The notes under the pieces: model-generated
The model's database searches: none
What the model saw: the letters and a program-made list of their open reading frames with translations, nothing else
Told to the model about the DNA's origin: nothing
NCBI GenBank assembly: GCA_964369465.1
Contig: CAYJEX010000030.1
Coordinates: 1-15,432, forward strand
Reading direction: 5' to 3'
Source: CAYJHC01 sp964369465
GTDB lineage: Bacteria > Bacillota > Clostridia > Peptostreptococcales > Anaerovoracaceae
Length of the DNA: 15,432 nucleotides
Shown here: one piece after another, positions 7,123 through 12,442 of the stretch
Layout of the letters: each line of letters starts with the position of its first letter
How positions within the stretch are numbered: the stretch's first letter is position 1
Program-made: the position numbers and the translations under genes

Positions 7123-7151
7123 TTGCTTTTTCTGTCATTATAGTATAAAAT
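7123..7151 (+). promoter_or_regulatory. Candidate promoter of the HxlR gene
   Basis: TTGCTT (7123-7128) and TAAAAT (7146-7151) are separated by 17 bp. Transcription would begin near 7158 and leave a leader of about 85 nt. The -10 box lies within the left arm of the inverted repeat at 7144-7173. Confidence 0.45.
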
Positions 7152-7173
7152 ACGATTATAAGAATATTTTATA
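7144..7173. promoter_or_regulatory. Inverted repeat over both -10 boxes; probable HxlR operator
   Basis: tataaaata (7144-7152) and its exact reverse complement tattttata (7165-7173) are separated by 12 bp, so the arms repeat every 21 bp, two helical turns. The arms contain the -10 boxes of the divergent hxlR and SDR promoters. This geometry suits a dimeric winged-helix repressor. Part of the symmetry follows simply from two opposed -10 boxes. Confidence 0.5.
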
Positions 7174-7194
7174 TATAGTTATACGCTTTGTCAA
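7166..7194 (-). promoter_or_regulatory. Promoter of the SDR gene at 6377-7099
   Basis: On the minus strand, TTGACA (7189-7194) is a perfect -35 box, followed after 17 bp by TAAAAT (7166-7171). Transcription would start near 7159, almost the same point as the predicted start of hxlR on the other strand. Confidence 0.72.
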
Positions 7195-7243
7195 TAAGGC
7201 ACTTTGACTTCACAAAGTGAAATGGAGGTAACTAAAGGGTAAT

Positions 7244-7591
7244 ATGAATAAAATAGTTGTAGGAACGGAAATAGAAGTAACGCTAAAAATGATAGGGGGC
7301 AAATGCAAGCCTCTAATATTGTATATTTTAATTGAAGATGGTTCCAAACGGTTTAAAGATTTAATGAACGAAGTGAATCAAATTTCGCAAAAAACTCTTA
7401 CGAATCAACTTCGTGAACTTGAAAATGATGGATTGATTACAAGAAAAAGTTATGCAGAAATTCCGCCGAGAGTTGAATATAGCATAACGGAAAAAGGGAA
7501 GACCCTTTTTCCGATTTTAAAACTAATGTGTACATGGGGAAAACAAAATATAGACGAGCGATTTGAACTTCAAAACCCACAATGTATATAA
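7244..7591 (+). CDS. HxlR-family winged-helix transcriptional regulator
   Basis: This 115-residue protein matches HxlR/MarR-like regulators: MIGGKCKPLILYIL (16-29), the recognition region RFKDLMNEVNQISQKTLTNQLRELENDGLI (37-66) and the wing PPRVEYSITEKGKTL (74-88). It has Cys21 at the place where many redox-sensing HxlR proteins such as HypR and QorR carry their reactive Cys, plus Cys96 and Cys114, so thiol-based sensing is possible. Start: ATG 7244, preceded by AAAGGG (7234-7239); GGAGG at 7224-7228 is too far. An inverted repeat cactttg-acttca-caaagtg (7200-7219) lies in the leader. It is divergent from an SDR gene, its probable target. Its stop codon abuts that of the convergent flavoprotein gene with no spacer, and a terminator-like hairpin lies within codons 82-90. 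Confidence 0.9.
   Translation: MNKIVVGTEIEVTLKMIGGKCKPLILYILIEDGSKRFKDLMNEVNQISQKTLTNQLRELENDGLITRKSYAEIPPRVEYSITEKGKTLFPILKLMCTWGKQNIDERFELQNPQCI
7488..7513. terminator. Terminator-like hairpin inside the hxlR coding sequence
   Basis: A perfect 11-bp stem, cggaaaaaggg (7488-7498) with ccctttttccg (7503-7513), encloses the loop aaga. The A-tract/GGG/loop/CCC/T-tract form matches the two bidirectional terminators elsewhere in the window. It lies within hxlR codons for TEKGKTLFP. As no space exists between the convergent genes, it may end transcripts of the flavoprotein gene that read into hxlR. Confidence 0.45.
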
Positions 7592-8059
7592 TTAAGTTCC
7601 TGTTTTTCCTGTTATGTGTAGAATGTCAATTGCAATAACTATACAGTCATTGATATAAGCATCTAAATATTTCATTCCAGAGTCAATATGGTTAGGGGAA
7701 TATTTTTCCAACAACTTAACAAGTGCAGTTTTCTTTTCGGTAGCATCTTCCACAAAAGATGCTTCTCCAAAAGCGATGACGCTTTTGTACATCGTGTTAA
7801 AGTCCTCTGGGATTACATCGTCCTTTGCTACTACACAGACCGAAACCTTTGGATTGCTTTTAAGGGCATCGACTTTGTGTCCTTCGTCAGCGCAGTGAAA
7901 ATATACTTTTCCTTGTTCATATACATAATTGACAGGAACAGCATAAGAATAATTATCATCACCTGTTACTGACAGAACTGCATAGGACCCGTTTTCCAAC
8001 ATGGTTTCAGCTTCTTTCTTTTCTAAAAGCGCCTCTTTTACTCTCATATCTCTAAACAT
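7592..8059 (-). CDS. NimA-like flavin-binding split-barrel protein (pyridoxamine 5'-phosphate oxidase family)
   Basis: This 155-residue protein belongs to the split beta-barrel flavoprotein group that includes NimA-type 5-nitroimidazole reductases. It begins MFRDMRVKEALLEKKEAETM, then NGSYAVLSVTGDDNYSYAVP (23-42), VNYVYEQGKVYFHCADEGHK (43-62), NPKVSVCVV (69-77) and YKSVIAFGEA (91-100), with an ITGK end. These are the usual FMN/barrel segments and His residues of the family, at full length. Members bind FMN and may reduce nitro compounds or act as general flavin oxidoreductases; drug resistance cannot be claimed from sequence alone. AGGAGG lies well placed before ATG 8059. It is a single-gene unit converging on hxlR with zero spacer. 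The gene may belong to the same redox-stress neighbourhood, which is inferred from context only. Confidence 0.87.
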   Translation of the reverse strand: MFRDMRVKEALLEKKEAETMLENGSYAVLSVTGDDNYSYAVPVNYVYEQGKVYFHCADEGHKVDALKSNPKVSVCVVAKDDVIPEDFNTMYKSVIAFGEASFVEDATEKKTALVKLLEKYSPNHIDSGMKYLDAYINDCIVIAIDILHITGKTGT

Positions 8060-8105
8060 AAATTAGCCTCCTTTGGCTTAAAATATAAAACTGATTTTAT
8101 GTGTC

Positions 8106-8134
8106 ATTATACATTATATTTGTAGGGATTAAAA
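8106..8134 (-). promoter_or_regulatory. Candidate promoter of the NimA-like gene
   Basis: On the minus strand there are two TATAAT boxes, at 8106-8111 and 8113-8118. The first has TTTTAA (8129-8134) 17 bp upstream as a weak -35 box. It lies about 50 bp before the start codon. Confidence 0.42.
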
Positions 8135-8167
8135 GATTAAATGGATATTTTAATAGTATTTAAGAGG

Positions 8168-8207
8168 ATAAATGTTACGTTGTGATAATATCGCAGTAAC
8201 AATTTAT
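8168..8207. repeat. Imperfect inverted repeat in the intergenic region
   Basis: ataaatgttac (8168-8178) can pair with gtaacaatttat (8196-8207) with one bulged base. Inside, tgtga and tcgca can pair with one G-U pair. The rest of the spacer between the NimA-like gene and the DUF2200 fragment (8060-8438) holds the nim promoter, AT-rich DNA without a recognisable gene, and the second assembly gap. Function unknown: hairpin RNA or protein-binding site. Confidence 0.3.
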
Positions 8208-8280
8208 TTGAAGGCGTTTTTTCGTTTAATTCTAAATAAGAGTAATGGAAAACAAAAAGCAATATTATTTGAAAAATATG

Positions 8281-8408
8281 ATATGATATAAAAANNNNNN
8301 NNNNNNNNNNNNNNNNNNNNNNNNNNNNNNNNNNNNNNNNNNNNNNNNNNNNNNNNNNNNNNNNNNNNNNNNNNNNNNNNNNNNNNNNNNNNNNATATGA
8401 TATAAAAA
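8281..8408. other. Assembly gap (100 N at 8295-8394) with identical 14-bp ends
   Basis: The 14 bases before the gap and the 14 bases after it are the same: atatgatataaaaa (8281-8294 and 8395-8408). Partial copies, aaaatatgatat, lie on both sides. Either the contigs truly overlap here and the gap is artificial, or a short AT-rich tandem repeat stopped the assembly. The promoter of the downstream gene group should be here, so it cannot be read. Confidence 0.85.
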
Positions 8409-8438
8409 TATGATATTACATAAAAAAGGAGAAGTGCA

Positions 8439-8609
8439 ATGAGTGGACATAATATTTACGAATTTAAATTTAATGATATGTACAAATTATACGTTGCAAA
8501 AGCAGAGAAAAAAAACAGAAAAAGTGAGGAAGTAGACGAGATTATTTGCTGGCTGACAGGGTATACAAGGTTACAAAAAGAAATGAGGCAGCTAGCAAAT
8601 GATATCTAG
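8439..8609 (+). pseudogene. Truncated DUF2200-family protein (N-terminal part only)
   Basis: This 56-residue reading frame starts MSGHNIYEFKFNDMYKLYVA and continues KAEKKNRKSEEVDEIICWLTGYT, the conserved N-terminal third of DUF2200 proteins (pattern H-x-IY...F...Y.LYV.KAEKKGR..EEVDEIICWLTGY). Members are usually about 110-120 residues. Here the conserved part ends at residue 43, and 13 unrelated residues (RLQKEMRQLANDI) lead to a stop at 8607-8609. The second half (FETFF and the NP.R..I.G segment) is absent and is not found in other frames, because the metallopeptidase gene begins at 8599 and overlaps by 11 bp. The start has a good AAGGAGAAG site (8426-8434). It may be expressed as a short peptide that couples translation of the next gene, or be a deletion remnant. 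The function of DUF2200 is unknown to me. Confidence 0.75.
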
Positions 8610-9297
8610 GGAAGAAATTATAGAAGGTGTGGAAGTAACAATAATAAAAAAAAGAAATTTAAAAAGGCTATATGTAAGAATTAAACCACCAGAGGCGAAA
8701 GTCGTTGTAACAGCTCCCCATAATTATTCTAATATAGATATTAGATGTTACTTAATAAGTAAAATGCCTGAAATAAAAGAAATGCAAAAAAAAATGTTGC
8801 TGAAAATTAGACAGACAGAGCGACAATATATTACGAATGAAATACATTATTTATGGGGGATGCCTTATAAATTGATACTTATCCAAGAAGGAAATAGATA
8901 TCAAATTATAAAAGAGGAAAAAGAAATTATTCTATACACACCTGCGAAAGCTACGAAGGAAGCGAGAGAGCGAGTTTTCAATGAGTGGTATAGGAAAGAA
9001 CTACAAGCTGTTTTAAATGAAATGGTATTGATATGTGAAAAAAGAACTAGCCTCCATGCAAATGAATATAAGATAAAAAACATGAAAACAAGATGGGGAA
9101 CGTGTAATATTAGCAAGAAGAGAATATGGATAAATCTACAGCTTGTAAAAAAACCTGTAGAATGCTTGGAGTATATTGTCATTCATGAATTGGTACATTT
9201 AATCGAAAAAAATCATAATCGGAGATTTTATTCTATCGTTGAAAAATATTATCCGACATGGAAGGGAATAAAAAAGGTATTAAATCGAGTAGAGTAA
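8599..9297 (+). CDS. YgjP-like zinc metallopeptidase (M48/DUF45 family)
   Basis: This 232-residue protein carries the DUF45/YgjP features. The N-terminal KKRNLKRLYVRIKP strand (17-30) and a VVTAP strand (36-40) come first, then YLWGMPYKL (84-92), the conserved MKTRWGTCN (162-170) and the zinc site HELVHLIEKNHNRRFY. His196 and His200 of HELVH plus His206 are the likely metal ligands, and Glu197 is the catalytic base. The length fits the family. It is predicted to be a cytoplasmic metal-dependent hydrolase; substrates are unknown. In other genomes such genes often sit beside type I restriction genes, which are not seen here. The ATG overlaps the end of the DUF2200 fragment by 11 bp and has only a weak ribosome site (GAGG at 8584-8587), so translational coupling is likely. 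The aldo/keto reductase follows after 19 nt. Confidence 0.88.
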   Translation: MISREEIIEGVEVTIIKKRNLKRLYVRIKPPEAKVVVTAPHNYSNIDIRCYLISKMPEIKEMQKKMLLKIRQTERQYITNEIHYLWGMPYKLILIQEGNRYQIIKEEKEIILYTPAKATKEARERVFNEWYRKELQAVLNEMVLICEKRTSLHANEYKIKNMKTRWGTCNISKKRIWINLQLVKKPVECLEYIVIHELVHLIEKNHNRRFYSIVEKYYPTWKGIKKVLNRVE

Positions 9298-9316
9298 ATG
9301 GAAAGATGAGGTAAAT

Positions 9317-10474
9317 ATGAAATATAGAACACTTGGTAGAACAGGAATAGAAGTTTCTGAAATAGGGCTTGGAGGAGAGTGGCTCAATGGTAAGACACAA
9401 GAGCAGGCAAGTGATATTATTAATGAAGCAATAGATGTGGGGATGAATTTTATTGATGTGTTTATGCCACAAGCCCCTACGAGGGATCTTATTGGGAATG
9501 CCCTCAAAGGAAGAAGAGAAAAGTTTGTTATACAAGGACATCTATGTACTGTCTTTGAAGATGAACAATATAGCAGAACTCGTGATATTGATAAAACAAA
9601 AGCGTCATTTGACGATTTGCTTACAAGACTTGGAACTGATTATATTGAAATTGGAATGATACATTACGTCGATACTGAGGAAGACTATGCGTCAGTTTTT
9701 GAAACAGAAATTATACAATACGCAAAAGAATTAAAAGAAAAAGGTGTGATAGGACATATAGGACTTAGCTCACATAATCCTAACGTGGCTTTGAAGGCGA
9801 TAGAAACTGGACTTGTTGATGTTTTGATGTTTAGCATTAATCCGGCTTATGACATGGAGCATGCCGACACTGATATAGAAAGTTTGATCGAATTTAAAGG
9901 AATGAACGACAGTGGATGGATGGTTGATGAAGCACGTCAGAAGCTTTATACAGCATGTGAAAATTTAGGGGTTGCGATTACAGTTATGAAAGCTCTGGGA
10001 GCAGGTAGCCTCCTAGATGAAAAAAGCTCGCCTTTTGGAGTGGCAATGAGCGTGCCGCAGTGCGTGCAATATTCACTCGATAGAAGCGGCGTGAAAGTAG
10101 TTATAATCGGGTGTGGAAATGCCGAAGAAGTTAGAGAAGCTGTTAGATATTATGATGTTTCCCCAGCTGAACGCGAATATGCACATATTTTTGCAGAAGG
10201 AAAAGAAATAGTTATGACAGGTAGATGTATGTATTGTAACCACTGTCAACCATGTCCTTCGCAGATTGATATTGCTGCAGTTACAAAATACTTAGACCTT
10301 GCAAGGCAACAAGACACTGTGCCAACTAGCGTACGTAATCATTATTCGTCTCTTGAAAAAAATGCGGATGATTGCATCATGTGTGGTGTTTGCGAACCAA
10401 ATTGTCCGTTTGGAGTTGAAATAAGAAAGAACATGGAAACCGCAACAGAAGTATTTGGAATAAAATCTTTATAA
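9317..10474 (+). CDS. Aldo/keto reductase with C-terminal double [4Fe-4S] ferredoxin-like domain
   Basis: This 385-residue protein has an aldo/keto reductase barrel (about 1-270), starting MKYRTLGRTGIEVSEIGLGG and including GVIGHIGLSSHNP (143-155) and VVIIGCGNAEEV (261-272). An iron-sulfur domain follows with C-x2-C-x2-C-x2-C-P (Cys304, 307, 310, 313) and C-x2-C-x2-C-x3-C-P (Cys353, 356, 359, 363), so two [4Fe-4S] clusters are expected. Of the usual catalytic tetrad, Asp47 and His116 are present. The Tyr is missing (IDVFMPQAPTR) and the Lys position reads VIQGH, so standard carbonyl reduction is doubtful. This pattern belongs to a known but poorly characterised anaerobe subfamily. GAGG at 9308-9311 precedes ATG 9317 and the gene follows the metallopeptidase by 19 nt, so it is probably last in that transcript. 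An intrinsic terminator follows. Confidence 0.9.
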   Translation: MKYRTLGRTGIEVSEIGLGGEWLNGKTQEQASDIINEAIDVGMNFIDVFMPQAPTRDLIGNALKGRREKFVIQGHLCTVFEDEQYSRTRDIDKTKASFDDLLTRLGTDYIEIGMIHYVDTEEDYASVFETEIIQYAKELKEKGVIGHIGLSSHNPNVALKAIETGLVDVLMFSINPAYDMEHADTDIESLIEFKGMNDSGWMVDEARQKLYTACENLGVAITVMKALGAGSLLDEKSSPFGVAMSVPQCVQYSLDRSGVKVVIIGCGNAEEVREAVRYYDVSPAEREYAHIFAEGKEIVMTGRCMYCNHCQPCPSQIDIAAVTKYLDLARQQDTVPTSVRNHYSSLEKNADDCIMCGVCEPNCPFGVEIRKNMETATEVFGIKSL

Positions 10475-10484
10475 TGATTAACAA

Positions 10485-10510
10485 TACACCTTGCAAAAGT
10501 GCAAGGTGTA
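10485..10510 (+). terminator. Intrinsic terminator after the aldo/keto reductase gene
   Basis: A perfect 11-bp stem, tacaccttgca (10485-10495) with tgcaaggtgta (10500-10510), has a 4-nt loop aaag and is followed by the T-rich tail ctttatta. It lies 10 bp after the stop codon. Confidence 0.88.
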
Positions 10511-10548
10511 CTTTATTATAAAACCATATTCATAATAGAAATTGCAAC

Positions 10549-10554
10549 TATAAT
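10549..10554 (+). promoter_or_regulatory. Possible -10 box for the small membrane protein gene
   Basis: A perfect TATAAT lies 36 bp before the start codon, just after a terminator, which suits an independent promoter. No good -35 box is visible at 16-18 bp. Confidence 0.33.
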
Positions 10555-10589
10555 TTTAGAGAGTATATATTGTATAGAGAGGTATTAAG

Positions 10590-10820
10590 ATGAAAAAAGG
10601 AAGAAAATTTGAAATCGCATTTTTGATCATTGCATTACTAACTATTTTGGAGTTTACATTTGTTAGAGGGTTGTTCACATGGCTAATTGTAGTTGCTGCT
10701 ACAATATTAGTAGGAAGCATCAATGTGATTTTTAAGCTAGTACGCAAAGAGTGGATATATGCTGGGCTATATACAGTGTGTACAATTGCGCTTTGCATGG
10801 GGTATTTTGCAATTATATAG
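10590..10820 (+). CDS. Small hypothetical membrane protein with three transmembrane helices
   Basis: This 76-residue protein starts with a basic MKKGRKFE and shows three hydrophobic stretches at about residues 8-25, 29-49 and 57-76. The positive residues (KLVRKEW, 49-55) lie between helices 2 and 3. By the positive-inside rule the N-terminus is cytoplasmic, which places the third helix inward to outward. AGAGAGG at 10576-10582 is well spaced before ATG 10590, which supports real translation. I do not recognise the family. It stands alone between an intrinsic terminator and the convergent heptad-protein gene, 67 bp away. The codon and base composition resemble its neighbours. Confidence 0.68.
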   Translation: MKKGRKFEIAFLIIALLTILEFTFVRGLFTWLIVVAATILVGSINVIFKLVRKEWIYAGLYTVCTIALCMGYFAII

Positions 10821-10887
10821 TTTTCTATTTTTAATTGTCACTTTGAATTTTGCTTTGAATCGCTTAATGTTTTGCGATTATCTAATA

Positions 10888-12279
10888 CTATTTAAACAGG
10901 TTAAGAAGCCTATCCCAAAATGTTTCTTTTTCCTCAACTTCTTTTTCCTCTTCTGCTACTTCGATATGTATGCTATCGCATTGGAGAACGAATTGGACGA
11001 AGTTAATATTTTCGTTCTTGTCTGACACAAATGAGACAGGGTCAAAATCTTTGCCAGTGAACTCTAATAGCATTTTGTCAATTTCTGCTTGCATAGTTTC
11101 AGGAATTGTTGAAGCTTCTTTGTTAAGTTCGTTTATTCCCAAATACAAATCGTTAGATCCATACATTATTTCTGTTGCACCATCTACATAATCGTTTAAG
11201 CCAACATGAAATGCAGAGTAGTTTTGCTCTATTCCTAAAATTCCGCTAAAAGTAGATTGAACTCCAGTATTTATGACAGAATAATTTGAATCAAGGCTAG
11301 ATAATAGGCCGGATAATTCTTGTGCAGTTGCGTTGGTTGGGTCAGAAGCAAGCAGAGTTGCTGCTAATTCATTTGCCCTAGATATTCCAGTGCCTGTTTC
11401 GTTAAGCCCTATTTGCATAGCAGGGATATTGTTTGCAATAGCAGTCAAAGATGATTTGATAGTTGTTGAACCTGTAAGTACGACTGTTCCATTATCAGAA
11501 TATGCTGCTACTCCGTCAGAAAATTCCTTGGCACCCACTGTTAAGTCGTTTGTTGCTGAGGGGAGTAAGTTCAAGTCTTCGGTTAGCCCATCTGTTTGAA
11601 GTTCAGGCACACTAGAAGCAAAAGGGATACCAGCAATTTGAATTCCATCAAATTCGAAGTTTGTTACATCTGCCAATATCTTGTAATCCATATCGCTTTC
11701 GGGGAGTGCCATGAATGAGACCATTTTACCTTTGCCAGAAGAAACTATTGTAGCTCCTTCTGATGATATATTTTTTGCTACACTTTCATCTAACGTAAAA
11801 GAGACTTGAAGTGCATAGTTGTCGTAAAATACACTTTGGACATTGTTATTTTTCGAACTCGCAATTTCAATCTTTAGTTCTCCAGATTTGCCAGCGAGAT
11901 TTGCTGGTTCAATAGCCTTGCCATCTAAAAAATAGTTTATTGAAATATCCCATGGTAGATCTTTAGTTTTCATATTACCTTGATATGAGAACAACCCTTT
12001 ATCTGCTTGAACACTTACCATGTCGTTTTTCTGCGTAATACTGTTAGTGTTGGTAAGGTTACGTACATCAATATAGTCACCATAATCGACTATATCTGTA
12101 TTTTCTGTTATATTGAATTCGTTAACAACGTAAATATTTTTTGTAGTGCCATTTGAAGAAAGAGTTGCATACACAATCTCATTTTTTGGAAGAGGTGACT
12201 CGGCAAAAGTAACAACTGGTAAAGCAGCGACTATTAGGAAAGATGTGACAACTATACAAATTAACTTTTTCATTTTCAT
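10888..12279 (-). CDS. Secreted YhgE-like heptad-repeat protein associated with the MMPL exporter
   Basis: This 463-residue protein has a clear signal peptide (MKMKKLICIVVTSFLIVAAL, cleavage near VTFA-ES, residue 26-27). A beta-rich N-terminal half follows (about 30-215), then regions with the L-x2-G-x3-F-x2-G heptad pattern (for example 246-264 and 360-381), typical of YhgE/Pip-like and EsaA-related extracellular domains. The conserved-looking DFDPVSFVSDKNENINFVQF (411-430) is followed by an acidic linker and the amphipathic end TFWDRLLNLFK. No transmembrane helix other than the signal is seen, so it should be released or held at the membrane surface by its partner. It follows the MMPL gene by 97 nt, and such pairs are common in Firmicutes, so it likely acts as an extracytoplasmic partner. 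Two starts are possible: ATG 12279, 3 nt after AGGAG, or ATG 12273 with better spacing (9 nt). Confidence 0.78.
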   Translation of the reverse strand: MKMKKLICIVVTSFLIVAALPVVTFAESPLPKNEIVYATLSSNGTTKNIYVVNEFNITENTDIVDYGDYIDVRNLTNTNSITQKNDMVSVQADKGLFSYQGNMKTKDLPWDISINYFLDGKAIEPANLAGKSGELKIEIASSKNNNVQSVFYDNYALQVSFTLDESVAKNISSEGATIVSSGKGKMVSFMALPESDMDYKILADVTNFEFDGIQIAGIPFASSVPELQTDGLTEDLNLLPSATNDLTVGAKEFSDGVAAYSDNGTVVLTGSTTIKSSLTAIANNIPAMQIGLNETGTGISRANELAATLLASDPTNATAQELSGLLSSLDSNYSVINTGVQSTFSGILGIEQNYSAFHVGLNDYVDGATEIMYGSNDLYLGINELNKEASTIPETMQAEIDKMLLEFTGKDFDPVSFVSDKNENINFVQFVLQCDSIHIEVAEEEKEVEEKETFWDRLLNLFK

Positions 12280-12346
12280 GTTCTCCTATTTTCATTTTAA
12301 TATTTTTCTGTACTTGTGTTTCTTGTATGTGCTTTTTTGTTTCTTG

Positions 12347-12442
12347 CATTTGATATTTCTTGGTTTTCTTGATTCTTTATTCTTCTGGCTCTTGTTCTGT
12401 TATTCTCTTGCTTTGAACATTTGGTATTTTCTTGTTTTCTTG
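12347..12442 (-). repeat. Imperfect direct repeat across the 3' end of the MMPL gene
   Basis: The 25-bp segments 12347-12371 and 12418-12442 agree at 21 positions and lie 71 bp apart. One copy encodes part of the exporter's hydrophilic tail (ENKKIPNV region), and the other lies just after its stop codon. This suggests a local duplication in a low-complexity A/C/G-biased stretch and a tail that was once longer or has changed frame. Confidence 0.5.

Noticed and set aside
7221..7242. Leader peptide ATG GAG GTA ACT AAA GGG TAA upstream of hxlR
   Set aside because: Six codons made mostly of ribosome-site sequence and no ribosome site of its own; most likely chance.
8265..8450. Minus-strand reading frame across the second N gap
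   Set aside because: It exists only because the N run contains no stop; the ends are AT-rich repeat DNA without coding character.
10858..10879. Hairpin aatcgc/gcgatt between the convergent membrane-protein and heptad-protein genes as a terminator
   Set aside because: Only 6 bp of stem with a 10-nt loop and no T-run; too weak to call.
10759..11025. 88-residue plus-strand frame overlapping the small membrane protein and the heptad protein
   Set aside because: Overlaps two better supported genes and has no ribosome site.
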